Shown here one piece after another: positions 36,524-46,820 of a stretch of DNA of 64,000 nucleotides. The stretch lies in the NCBI GenBank assembly GCA_963920575.1, contig OY986968.1, positions 22,078,129-22,142,128 of the forward strand, written 5' to 3'. The notes below the pieces were generated by a model. The model was given only the letters and a program-made list of their open reading frames with translations, searched no databases and was not told where the DNA came from. Position numbers and translations under genes: made by a program. Each line of letters starts with the position of its first letter. Position 1 is the first letter of the stretch. This DNA comes from Narthecium ossifragum. Its lineage: Eukaryota; Streptophyta; Magnoliopsida; Dioscoreales; Nartheciaceae.

Positions 36524-37016
36524 TCCGACCGTCCGATCGGGGCGTATGACCAGTTGAAACGACCGGGTCGACGAGCCGGTCATTTATCGTCAGAGATCTT
36601 TGTTCTCACCATGACGGCTTGTCGAATCGCCAAACTCCGTCTCCTTTTGCTCTAAATCGCAGTTTTAGTGAAAACTTTCCTTTTATGGCAGTTTTATCGG
36701 TTTCTATTTTTGGCAAAGTCCTAGTTTGAGTAGGGTTTATTTTTATTAATGAATTCCGGGTTAATACTTATATTAGGGTTGAGTCCATATTTTAGTTGAG
36801 TTGGTCTTTCCTTAAATCTATAAAAGGAGGCCTAGGGTTTGTAAGGAGTCAGTTTTGATGAATAAGAAAATTAGGGTTTTGTTTTATCCCCTTGAGAATT
36901 CTGGTCTTTCTCTCCCATATAGAGTTCGGTTATCTCTCCCGTTGAGAGGTTCACCTTCCACGTTTTACCCTGCGCCAGTTTGCTTGAATCAAATTATGGA
37001 TACCCGATCACGAAGG
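36524..37016 (+). mobile_element. Probable gypsy 3' LTR or untranslated tail
   Basis: Directly follows the integrase stop. Contains a TATA box (CTATAAAAGGAGG, 36818-36830) followed by leader-like sequence (TAGGGTTTTGTTTTATCCCC), the layout of a short gypsy LTR. Exact ends are not resolved. Confidence 0.5.
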
Positions 37017-37077
37017 TCATAGGTTACGTGATTTCGTTGTAAGTTTCAGTACTGGTTTCGTTCGCAAGAGAGCGCGA

Positions 37078-37368
37078 GTGCGAGCGTGTGAGAGAGAGGG
37101 AAAGAGATGGAGAGACAGAACTAGGGAATGGAGGAGCGCCTTCTTTAGACCGAAGGAGTACAAGATGGGGGTGGATGCGGTCCATGCGGATGAAGCTAGA
37201 CGGAGGAGAGAGGACAGCTCGGTGGAGATACGGAAGAGCAAGTGCGAGGGAGACGGCACCCACGGAAGAGTGTTGGAGTACCTGTTGGTAATCGCGGAAG
37301 TCCTCGGTGGTCGTCAAAACCAAGGTGGTTTCCTGCTTCCTGCTCTTCTAATAAGCATTTCTTTCTGA
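37078..37368 (+). pseudogene. Importin-alpha IBB-domain fragment
   Basis: An open frame contains FRPKEYKMGVDAVHADEARR then RREDSSVEIRKSK (37141-37254). This is the importin-beta-binding region at the N-terminus of importin alpha, the adaptor for classical nuclear import (family pattern YK..VDA.E.RRRRED..VEIRK.KRE). None of the armadillo repeats follow, and the frame runs off into unrelated sequence. It sits between a gypsy remnant and a Pack-MULE; the carrier is unknown. Confidence 0.6.
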
Positions 37369-37834
37369 TTTTAAAGTTAGAATGGCATGTGATCATGAAT
37401 GGGTAGTGCTTATTTGAGAGTGTAGCGTTGGTGGGTAGTCTTTGTATGATCGTGGGGACGGCCACGGGCCCTGCATTTAGGACGTTTTCATAAAGATCCT
37501 TGATAAGCAGCACTTGTTGCAAGGAAATTTTTTAAAAATAATATAATTTTAATAAAATATTATTAATATATACATGTGGAGAAAAAATTGATACGGATAT
37601 ACCCCTTTGGCCACGTTAGCGCCACACTGATGTGACCTTTCATTTTTTTAATCCCGCCAATCAAAATGTAACTCCAAGTTACATGTTCATATTGAAGACG
37701 TAACTTTGACTTACGTCTTTGATTTTTATCCCACGTCATTTGACCAAGTACGGAGAAGAGTATGCAGGAGTTCTATTAAGACGTGGTTCCAATGACGTAA
37801 TTTGAAATTACGTCTTCACTGAAAACGCCATGGC

Positions 37835-38755
37835 CTTGAACGCTAGCATCTTCAACAATACCTTTATTGCGACGCCGCTCCCCGCCTTCTCCACCCTCCG
37901 CCTGTATACTGCATCCACCGTCGACCCCACATTGTTTGTTGTCCTCACTACCGTCTTGTTGCCACTACCGGACCCGTCAAACACCACCTAGATGGACAGG
38001 TAATTGAGGTCCTCCGCCGCCGATTTCTTCCCATGGCAACTGACCGGGGCGTGCGTGATGACCTCGATCGTCCTGGAAGTGTAGCCAAGGGCGCAGAGGA
38101 AGCCAACGTAGACTTGCAGATCCATGTCGTAGACAAGCCCGGGGTTCATGGCTCAGTCGAGGTTGAGGTGACCGGCACCCAAGTCGAGCAGGGTGGCGGC
38201 ATTGCTGGTCGACTCATCGCTGACATGGTTGTCCATAAAAGCGGCTGTGGTCATCATGGCAGGTCGGATCGTCGCCGGTGACCAGGTCGGGTGGGTGGAC
38301 TGGAGCAGTGAGGCTGCACTGGCTGCATGCATCAATGCCATCGACGTCCCCGATAGGATGTTGAACTCGGTCTAGCAGGTGTCCGGGTCAAGCCCGGTCG
38401 AACCCTCAACATCCGTTCAAGGAGCGAGGATGTTAGCTCCCGGAGCTATCAGGTCCGGTTTGAGGACTTCAGGGGTGAGCCTATTTAGGCCGTGGCAAGA
38501 GAATGAGGCCACGACGAGGGTGGGCTTGACGCCGAGGATGGTGTCGTGGAAGGAGATCGCGCCTGTAGGGTTTTCCGAGGCGGCAACGTAGGACATGACG
38601 ACATCATCCTTGTCGGATCCCACGGCACATGCGGGGAGGACATGGGCATCACCGACAAGTCACTCCCACATCCTTCACCACCTGGCCCTTGGATTGCTCC
38701 CACGATGGGACACTATGATCTTGCCTCGAACCAGCTTCGTGGTTATTGATTCTCC
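37835..38755 (-). pseudogene. Captured subtilisin-like protease (subtilase) C-terminal half
   Basis: Plant subtilases are secreted serine proteases of about 750 residues. On the minus strand this piece begins LVRGKIIVSHRGSNPRA (protease-associated region, then a frameshift), ELVGDAHVLPACAVGSDK-like sequence, and ASFSCHGLNRLTPEVLKPDL. The catalytic-serine region follows: NILSGTSMALMHAASAASLL, then THPTWSPATIRPAMMTTA, GAGHLNLD, a stop, NPGLVYDMDLQVYVGFLCAL, and a fibronectin-III-like start (VVFDGSGSGNKTVVRTTNN). The His and Asp catalytic parts are absent and there are several stops and at least one internal loss. Non-functional as a protease. Confidence 0.85.
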
Positions 38756-38790
38756 AATGTAGACGTAATTTCAAGGTGCGCTTTCACTGA

Positions 38791-41151
38791 TGGGGTGTTT
38801 GGTTGGTGGAATTGCGCGATACATGGGATCTTAGGATGTGATGAGTGCATGAAAGTGCACTCTAAATAGCCTTATAACCATCTCAATTGCTAGATTATTA
38901 TCCTTAATCAGCATCTTTATTACTATTTTTATATCTATATGTTGCTTCACATGGTTGTTTGGAAAATGCAGGAAATTGGAGCTAAAAGAAGCTGAAAAGA
39001 GTATATGGATCAACTTCAACAATTAATCTGTACCTGTTCATGAAGAACCAGATGATGTGCCATATATGGTTGGAAAGCTCTTGAAGTCTAGATTCTGGGG
39101 AATTTTACGGTTCGTGATTCCGAGTTTCCTAGAGGAAGTTACGGCAATTTCAGTACCGATGCGCAGTCTGAATGGCAGAAAGGAAAATAAGCTGGAAGTC
39201 CGAGCGATCCGCCGATCGATCGGACCTGACAGAATCGTGACAGAACATGCATTATTTGGCTGAATATGATCCGATCGATCCCTCCTTCGCTCCTATAAGG
39301 TCCGATCGATCCGACACCAATGGTCCGATCGATCGGACTCGGAAAAAGTCAAAAACAGCGGATTTTTACTCAACCAATCGATCCAACATACATAATCCGA
39401 TCGATCGGACTTGGGAATTAAAGGGTGACAGAACGTATGCTTTTTAGAGGAGCAGAGTTCGATCGATCCGTCCATCGATCGGACACGGGCGAAGTTAGAA
39501 GATTGGAGATCTCAAGAGACCGATCGATCCAACATCCCGAGAAGGATCGATCGGACTTGCCCAGTGACGAAAATCAACGGTTTTGATTGATCCGAGTTTA
39601 CTAATTCTTGGACCCTATAAATAGGAAACTTAGGGCTAATCAAAGGGGGACTTCTTGGACGTTTTTGGAGGCTCTTTTCAGGAGTTTTTCAAGAGGAAAA
39701 AGATGGAGACATCTCCATCTATGGCCGAGTAATCCGCGGGCATGGCGGACGGATGATCTAGCGAGGACTAGGGCTTCTTCTCCAACAATGGTTCATAGAT
39801 TTTAAGCTTTATTGTTAAACTCTTTTCTATGTATTGGATCTTTAAATATTATTTTCAGATTATAGATTTCTATGTGGATGATTAATATTATGAATCCAGT
39901 CATGCTTCTTTCATGATCTTATAATCCCATAGTCTTCTCTTTTGATTCTCCTACCGAGTCTTGCGAGACCTTCGCTATACATTGCCCGTAGAGACAGCTG
40001 GTATTGTATATTCTTAGGGATCTGGTTAGATAAGGTTGGGGCTCTATACCGAGAGATCTTTGCTATGCATTGCCGATTGTGAGAGTTGGTATTGTGTATT
40101 CTTAGGGATCCGGTTAGAGTTAGGGCTTTGTCTCGATGAACTTTTGCTGCGCGTTGCCTGTAGTGACAGCCGGTATCATGTATTCTTAGGTTTGGTTGGA
40201 TGAAGTTAGAACTATAAAAAGGAAGAACCAATCATAGGAAGATACATTTATATATTTTATCAGATTCATAATTCTTTATCTTCCGGTTAAGGTGATTGGG
40301 ATGTGAATCCCTTAATTGAGTATTATATGGACCATTGAGAAGAGAAGAGCCTAAATCCGAGTGAAGTGATTCCTGAAGCCTAGCCTCATTCAAATCCTGA
40401 TTTCTTTCGTTAACTTTATTTTACCATTACATCTCCGATCTATTTTCTTAACTTTCATCGCTCTTGATTGTTTTCAACTCATTGTTATCTGTGTTTCTTG
40501 ATCTTTCCTGCTTGTCTCTCTGTGGGATTCGACCTCTCTTATGCTGTACTGCACCGCGACCGCTGTGCGTGACACATTTGAGCGACATCAGGATGCATGC
40601 ATCGTATATATATATGTATTTATTACTTATATAATGTTCACATAATGATGCGATAAAGTTAAATTTTAATATATATTAAAATATTATATATATTATTCAT
40701 ATAATATTTACATAATGATGCAATAAAGTTAAATTTTAAAATATATATAAAAATATAATATGTTATTACTATTATATATTAAAGTTTTAATGTATATATA
40801 TTAAATTTAAATTTATTGCATCATTATGTGAACATTATATGAATTTTAGATATATATATATTATTGAGATTAAAATAATATAATGACTTAATTGAGATTA
40901 AAATAATATTCACATACTTTTAATGTTTACATATTGAATATATTTTAATATGTTCACGGGGTGTATAGAAAATGCACCGCAAATGGGTGCATCGCTTGAA
41001 ACGACTATTTTGGTTGTTTCATACGATGCACCATTTTAGCCTCAAAACGCATTATACGGTGCATGCATGAGCTGATACATGGGTCAACCAAATAGGGGAT
41101 CGTAGGATCAAGGTGCATCGCTCACCTTGATTCACTGAACCAAACAAGCCC
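38791..41151. mobile_element. PIF/Harbinger-like MITE nested in the Pack-MULE
   Basis: Ends TGGGGTGTTTGGTT and (complement) GGGCTTGTTTGGTT are flanked by TGA on both sides (38788-38790 and 41152-41154), the 3-bp duplication of the PIF/Harbinger type. It is itself interrupted by the solo LTR at 38839-40590. Its own interior (40596-41100) is strongly AT-rich, with repeated GATGCAC words near both ends. Confidence 0.65.
38839..40590 (+). mobile_element. Solo LTR, family 'TGATGAG', copy 3
   Basis: Starts TGATGAGTGCATGAAAGTGC and ends CACATTTGAGCGACATCA, with a perfect 5-bp duplication GGATG (38834-38838 and 40591-40595). TATA box CCTATAAATAGG at 39613-39624. Just upstream (39200-39560) at least eight CGATCGATC-centred palindromes, mostly TCCGATCGATCGGA-like. 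No internal domain. Confidence 0.9.
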
Positions 41152-41449
41152 TGAAACGTCACTTGGAATAACGTCTTAATAGGACTCCCCATACTTTCTT
41201 CGCACTTGGTCACGTTGCGTTCAAAGACGCAAGTCAAAGTTACATCTTCAATATGAACACGGGATTAAATAAATGAAAGGCCACGCCAGCGTGGTGCTGA
41301 CGTGGCCAAAGGATGCATATCCCCATCAATATTCTCTCCACAAGTATATGTTAATATTATTTTATTAAAATAATATTATTTAAATTTTTTTCGCTTATTG
41401 CAATTAAGATATTAGCTTTGTTTTCTCTATCGTTCTTCTTTTATAGCTA

Positions 41450-42530
41450 TCTTTGATTACAGATGAAATCACAAACAACAATGATTAAGAACAATTGTAC
41501 TGTGTGCGAATGTTAGTGTGGGCAAGTACCACCGCTACACCTTACACATTTCTTTCCATCCTCTACTTATCCAACACATTGCTCAACTGAGAATTGTTGA
41601 GGGAGATGGTAGTTGCTGGCCTCTCAATCCCTCTGGCAAGGTTTCCTCTGCCTCAGCCTATTTGTCTCTAGTCCATGACAATAGACCTGATAGCAGACTC
41701 GGAGACGAAATTTAAAGACCTGGACCAATGTTTGAAGATCACCATGTGGCCTGAGAGTTCTCTTCTTTTTGTGACGAATCCTTCACAGGAAACTCATAGT
41801 TTGTGACACTTTATGTCATTTCCACTTAACCTTGGAGAGAGAATGTTCTAGATGCAAGATTGAATCGGAAAATGTTTTGCATGATGTTCTCGGGTGCCAC
41901 TATGCCCAAGTCTTCTCCTCGATCGCGGAGAAGGAAAACCTTCAGCTGCCTCCACGGGATCCGGAAGCTATCTTCAATCTTCTTTGTGGCAACTGATCTA
42001 AGAGGCTCAAATCTCATTTTGCCTACTGCATTTGGCTCATTTGGAAAGACCGCAATAGCATAATATTTGCAGAAAATGGGGACTCTGTCGAGGTGTTAGT
42101 AGTATGCAAGATAAGACGGCTGGTGAAGGAAATGTTAAGTCAAGATTCTCGGGCGCATGAGGATGCTACAGCTCGAGGCCCATACAAACGTGAATCTTAG
42201 GTAATACAAACTGACATCCTTTGATCCCTCCTTTGGCTATGCATCAGTTGGCATCGTTGGTCTCGGAGCTGATCATAAAGAAGTATGGGCATGGGGTAAT
42301 CAGATTGCTGCAAGTTCAGTTCTAGAGGGTAAAATGAAGGCAATTCTGGAAGCAATGATGAAAGCAAAGTTTCTCGTTCTCAAGAATCCAATTATAGAGT
42401 CGGACTCCTTGTCCACTGTTCAAATCCTCAACGGCCTGAGAGGATGGCCTGCAGACATAGAGTTCTTGGCTAAAGAAATCTGGCTTCATGGCCTCCTCTT
42501 TTATTCCGTTTTATTCCTCTACATCCCTAG
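41450..42530 (+). pseudogene. LINE ORF2 3' part: zf-RVT and RNase H-like domains
   Basis: Broken frames read PSGKVSSASAYLSL, CSRCKIESENVLHDVLGCH (zinc-binding RVT region) and CIWLIWKDRNSIIFAENG, then the RNase H-like part EGKMKAILEAMMKAKF, IIESDSLSTVQILNG and FLYIPRNVA. Several stops. The end is cut where a repeat begins at 42531. RT and endonuclease are missing. Confidence 0.75.
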
Positions 42531-42667
42531 AAATGTTGCAATTTAGTCCTCGCCAAAATACATTTTAATACCCTGTAGTTTCAGGTTTTGTCATTCTATT
42601 ACCCTCATCTTTAAGAAAAATATTATCATACCCTATAGTTTCAAAATGTTGCAATTTAGTCCTCGCC
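42531..42667. repeat. Internal direct repeats (MITE-like)
   Basis: AAATGTTGCAATTTAGTCCT plus CGCC occurs at 42531-42554 and 42644-42667, with a related ATACCCTNTAGTTTCA word in between at two places. Confidence 0.85.
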
Positions 42668-42693
42668 CTCAAACGGCGTTAGATTTCTCACGG

Positions 42694-42728
42694 AAAACCG
42701 GTCACGTGCGTCTCACGTGACCGGTTTT
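42694..42728. repeat. Perfect 15-bp inverted repeat with two CACGTG words
   Basis: AAAACCGGTCACGTG (42694-42708), five-base spacer CGTCT, then the exact reverse complement (42714-42728). Each arm ends in the G-box core CACGTG. Confidence 0.95.
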
Positions 42729-42796
42729 CACCCGTTCCCGGAGCCCGCCGCCGCCTCCTTCTCTGAGGCTCTCCACGCCCACATCCTCAGCAGCTT

Positions 42797-42928
42797 CCAT
42801 TGAGGACAAGAGAGGCGACGGTGGTGCATTGGATGCACCATTGCCTCTACGACGTGCCCGGGTCGAACGTGGGCGCGGTGCGGGCGTTGCGGGTGCTGCG
42901 ACCGAAGCTGATCACCATGGCGGAGCAG
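42797..42928 (+). pseudogene. GRAS-domain (SCARECROW-like) fragment, upstream part
   Basis: Reads REATVVHWMHHCLYDVPGSN, then VGAVRALRVLRPKLITMAEQ. This matches the GRAS family of plant transcriptional regulators at its 'VVHW.QH.LYDVTGSD...LRPKL.T..EQD' region (as in SCARECROW-type members). It is cut at 42928 and continues at 43763 after an 834-bp insert. The rest of the GRAS domain is absent upstream. Confidence 0.7.
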
Positions 42929-43426
42929 CTTCCACCATCATCCGCAGCAACAGGCGGCCTTCACGGCGGCTCAGCGATATGTGGCGAAGGCTGCGGTTGC
43001 GGGAATCCCCCTGCGGCACCACCTCAACCCCATTTCTTCCAGCCCACCTAGGAAGGGAATCAGCGATCGGGGGAGGCGATGAACGGGACGAGGACGAAGA
43101 CTTCGGCGAGGCGTTCGCCCCGGCGGACGCTTCCAAGTGCGCCGGCCCCGCCTTCCACGATGTCAACCCCCACCACCATCACTGCTTCGCCGATGAAGAC
43201 CCGGGTGGTGCCAATCCCTTCGGCTCCCAGCCGCCGACAGAGGAGGATGAAGTCGATGACGACAACCCCGAACGCAAGTCCCACAACGCCGCTCCTCACC
43301 ACCATCACCACCATCAACAGTCCCTGCCGTCCATCTTCGTCGGCCGTGCCGATCGGCTGCAACAGATCGTCGCCGTTGTGTCCGAGTCGGCGCAGATCAG
43401 CCTCAAGAAGAAGGGACTCCAAGGCG
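42929..43426. other. GC-rich filler of unknown origin
   Basis: Open in more than one frame because of high GC and low complexity (one frame has histidine and acidic runs, another is S/T/P/R-rich). The part near 43320-43400 looks protein-like ([18 protein letters not shown]), but I cannot assign it. Probably another captured or filler sequence. Confidence 0.4.
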
Positions 43427-43621
43427 GTGCCATCATTGTCACCTGGACGGGGTCGAGCGCGCCGAAGGTGCGTGAGGCGGTGCCGTTGGCTTGGTGAGTC
43501 TTGAGGGTGCGCCAGAGCTTCTTGGCGAGCTCGTCAGAAGTGTAGCTCTGGCGGAGGCTGCCGAGGAGGGAGACCACGTCGCGGGCCGAGTAGGGCCGGC
43601 GCGTCAGCTTGAACCTCTCCG
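43427..43621 (-). pseudogene. Isocitrate lyase exon fragment
   Basis: On the minus strand: [40 protein letters not shown], then [20 protein letters not shown] followed by VTMMA. This is the N-terminal part of the glyoxylate-cycle enzyme isocitrate lyase (about residues 20-85 of a 575-residue protein). The substrate-site sequences that should follow VTMMA are replaced by unrelated sequence. It lies antisense to the GRAS pieces that flank it. Confidence 0.8.
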
Positions 43622-43723
43622 TGCTCTCTCTCCTATCTCTCTCTCTCTCCCCACCGCGTCGCCCACCACGGGGTTCCCCACGAACGGCGTCCGCCCCGAC
43701 CCCGGCGGGTGCTCTCTCTCTCC

Positions 43724-43907
43724 CCACCGCTGCGGCCGAAGCTGAACACCATGGCGGAGCAGGACATGAGCCACGTGGGGGACTTCCTGGGGAGGTTAGT
43801 CGAGGCCTTGCATTATAACTCGGCGGTGTTCGACGCACTGGTGGATGACGCCGAGGGGAGGGCGGGGGCGGAGGAGGAGCGGCGGCACGCGGTGGAGAGG
43901 CAGCTGC
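43724..43907 (+). pseudogene. GRAS-domain fragment, downstream part (runs into gap)
   Basis: Reads [20 protein letters not shown], then [17 protein letters not shown] and a variable acidic stretch ending AVERQL at the gap. It continues the GRAS piece at 42797-42928. The 34 bp at 43729-43762 repeat 42895-42928 with two changes, so the insert is flanked by a copy of its own junction. Confidence 0.7.
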
Positions 43908-44107
43908 NNNNNNNNNNNNNNNNNNNNNNNNNNNNNNNNNNNNNNNNNNNNNNNNNNNNNNNNNNNNNNNNNNNNNNNNNNNNNNNNNNNNNNNNNNNNN
44001 NNNNNNNNNNNNNNNNNNNNNNNNNNNNNNNNNNNNNNNNNNNNNNNNNNNNNNNNNNNNNNNNNNNNNNNNNNNNNNNNNNNNNNNNNNNNNNNNNNNN
44101 NNNNNNN
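43908..44107. other. Assembly gap (200 N)
   Basis: Exactly 200 undetermined bases, probably a placeholder length. Frames reported across it are meaningless. Confidence 1.
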
Positions 44108-44570
44108 GGAGCTCATAGAATGCCATCCAAAGGCCCTATTTGGTTCTGGAATTGGTGCAACTAATCCCAGGATTGGTGGTGCAACCCGGAATAGCAACCA
44201 AACAACCTCTCTATTCTGAGATTTCTATCACATGATAAAGTGGGATTACTATCCCAAAATAGTTCTTATCTCGGGTTCAGCGTTCTTATCCCTGAATTCA
44301 AGCAGACATCGTAATAAAATTCGCATTATAATATTAATGAAACAAGAAAATATTATTAATTAAATTATATGCATTATCATATAATTAATTAAACTACCAA
44401 TATGTCCCATAAAATATTCAAAAGTGAAATTAACTTATTTTATATTATTTTAATAATATATATATAGTAATAATAATAATATTTTCATATAAAATGGGTT
44501 CGCATGGGGATGAATTGAAGTGTATGACCATGCCACGTCACCATGCTATGCCATGTGGTGATGCGATCCT

Positions 44571-44734
44571 TTTTCGTGTCCATCATAGGTGGATTTCACG
44601 TGTACGTCGCCAGCGGCTACAGCGCGGGCAAGAACACCCTCAACACCGCCGAGCCATACAACCCGGTGGAGGACAGGCTAACATCAATGCCGACGATGGC
44701 GGAGGAGCGGGCGTCCGCCGGGGATAGCAAATAA
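44571..44734 (+). pseudogene. Kelch-repeat protein fragment
   Basis: A frame reads GGFHVYVASGYSAGKNTLNT, then AEPYNPVEDRLTSMPTMAEE. This is one kelch blade (pattern 'Y.VGGY......NT.E.YDP..DRW..L.PM...R') as in plant F-box/kelch proteins. Only one blade is present, between two AT-rich MITE-like repeats. Confidence 0.55.
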
Positions 44735-45220
44735 CTGGGCATTGATATGAGAGGGATTTGTCGGTGGAGATGTCAAACAGGACGGGTGATGTGGTAAAAT
44801 TATACTTTATTATAATATATTCAAGTTGATTATGTCGAATATGCTATTCAGAAGTTAAGGTGAATATATGCATCATAATATTAATAACACATGAAAATAT
44901 TATTAATTAAATTATATGGTCTATCATGTTATATGTATTGTCATATTATTAAGTAATTTATTAAATGCAATGAGAATATTATATGCATTATCATATTATT
45001 AATTAAACTACCAATATATGTCTCATAAAAAAATTCAAAAAGGGAATTTACTTTCCACCTTATCAATCCATATTCTTATTTTAAATTTTTCATCGAAACA
45101 CCATTTCTTTATCCCAAGTAATAATTACTTAATTATCCCTACTTTTCAACCAAATACCAAGGTAAATAAATTTTATCCCACAACTTATCGCAACATACTA
45201 ATCCCTGTCATTGCTAAACC

Positions 45221-45300
45221 CCAAATAAACTATTCCGCATCCAAACGATACCAAAAGTCCCCAAATAAACTATTCCGCATCCAAACGATACCAAAAGTCC
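45221..45300. repeat. 40-bp perfect tandem duplication
   Basis: CCAAATAAACTATTCCGCAT with CCAAACGATACCAAAAGTCC appears at 45221-45260 and again at 45261-45300. Confidence 0.97.
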
Positions 45301-45531
45301 CGCTCCAACTCTTAGCTTAAAACCGACCAAATTGCTGATGGGGGAAGGAATGAGTGGGATTCAAATAATCATTTCCCTCCGGTAAAATACACAAGCATCG
45401 CGGACTTGGGGACTTAAAAGATTCTGTGAACAAATCACTTCGCCAGGAAGCTCAATTTCGGGGCTTGCCAGCTTCTCCGGCGGCGACAGCTCCGACGACC
45501 GACCTACGACTTCGATCAAAGACCACAACGG

Positions 45532-45889
45532 CAGGGGCGGAGCCACCTTAAAGGCTAAGATGGGCTCCAGCCCAGATAGCCTAATTAAAATTTTAGCAAT
45601 TACTAGGTATATACTAAGTAATATTTAGGCCCAGCCCAACTTGAATTGAACCTCATCCCAAGTTAAGTTCAAGCTTAGCCCATAGGAGCCCTATCATATT
45701 CAATTAAATGTCTTGAGTATCACATATTCAAGAAAGAAATAGTATTCATTTCTTTTTAATATACTTTCTAGACCTCTTACATGCATTTGTGTAATCACAG
45801 TTACCAAATTAAGTAGATAAATTGATGATTTTTTTTTCCCTCTAGCTTTTGTAAGGCTAAGGCAGAAAAATATCCTGGCTCCGCACTTG
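45532..45889. mobile_element. hAT-type MITE (358 bp)
   Basis: Left end CAGGGGCGGAGCCACC and right end (complement) CAAGTGCGGAGCCAGG are flanked by CACAACGG (45524-45531) and CACAAAGG (45890-45897), an 8-bp duplication with one change. No coding content. Confidence 0.7.
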
Positions 45890-46345
45890 CACAAAGGCGG
45901 ACAGCATTATCAGCACTGCACCAGACGAGTGGTCTGTAATAGTCTTGCACATAATACTAAGCAGTTGACTAGTTTGACAGGTTGTGTGGAATTTAACACT
46001 GGAAAGAGACATCCTTGTTAATACATAAGCTAGTTCCTAAAATTTCCACACCGCAGCAGGCACAAAGAAACAAGGAAATGAGCAAAAGATGCCAACTTTG
46101 CTTCTTCTCATAAAAAGTCCACACCATAAGACTCCAAATTCCTCTAAAACAAATGCATCACGGGCTCGACTCCAAATCTACACAAGTATACAAATATCCA
46201 CGACATACTTAAGTGGGATTCGCTGACCGACTCATTCTCTTTTGGACCATAAAATAAGCCCTGTTCTCTTCTTCTCACCTGTTTTCACTATCCTTTGATG
46301 TTATTGTTTTTAATAGTTAAGAACAGCTACGAGATAAAAAAAAAA
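45890..46345. other. Spacer, no gene seen
   Basis: Ordinary intergenic sequence without supportable features. Confidence 0.5.
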
Positions 46346-46781
46346 GGATAATTATTTTTGAATCCTTCAAAATTTTTAAAATTATAAATGCATTTATACA
46401 ATTTTTGGTCATTATGTATGTACCGTTAAAAACATCGAAAAAATATTAACCATGCCCCTAAGTTACTTCTCGGAAAATAAATAGAGAATATTCATAACGT
46501 TGTTAACGACATCATGACAAAAGTTACTTATGTAAATATACATTGGTCATTAAATAACTTTGTATGTGGCTATATTTGTAATTAAGTAACTTTATATGAT
46601 TAATTAAGTTAACTTTTCCCTCATGATTAAATTTATTCTTAAGGTAGATGAATAGACGGACTTTAAACGGATGGATATGTTTAATATATTTTTAATATTT
46701 TCGAGGATATACACATGAGCCTAAATAATATAGATGTACATTTGCGATTTAAGATGTCTTGGGATTCAAAAGTAATTATCT
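46346..46781. mobile_element. MITE just downstream of the receptor gene
   Basis: Terminal inverted repeats GATAATTATTTTTGAATCC (46347-46365) and the complement of 46761-46780 (GATAATTACTTTTGAATCCC). AT-rich, 436 bp, flanked by A-rich sequence that hides any target duplication. The same end sequence occurs at 11580-11600. It lies 40 bp past the stop codon of the minus-strand receptor gene. Confidence 0.7.
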
Positions 46782-46820
46782 AAAAAAAATAAAAAAGATA
46801 AAGATGATGACGTGGACGAA

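Larger units (their letters stand above)
37523..41394. mobile_element. Pack-MULE carrying a subtilase fragment
   Basis: Long imperfect terminal inverted repeats: left 37523-about 37830; right 41155-41394 continuing across a nested insertion to about 38760. Shared blocks include TTTGGCCACGT, CTTTCATTT, TTAATCCCG and TATTAAGACGT. The flanks are 9-bp direct repeats TTGTTGCAA (37514-37522) and TTATTGCAA (41395-41403), 8 of 9 matching, the Mutator-typical length. Between the arms is a broken minus-strand subtilase; no transposase. Subtracting the nested insertion the element is about 1.5 kb. Confidence 0.85.
44138..45320. mobile_element. Pair of related AT-rich MITE-like repeats around a kelch fragment
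   Basis: The left part starts GGCCCTATTTGGTTCTGG. Segments of left and right parts are direct copies, for example ATGCATTATCATATAATTAA with ACTACCAATATGTC (about 44370-44410) and its near-copy at about 44985-45025. Ends and duplications could not be fixed exactly. Confidence 0.45.

Noticed and set aside
43314..44126. Long minus-strand frame of 270 codons
   Set aside because: It runs through 200 N and fuses unrelated sequence; only the isocitrate lyase part is real.
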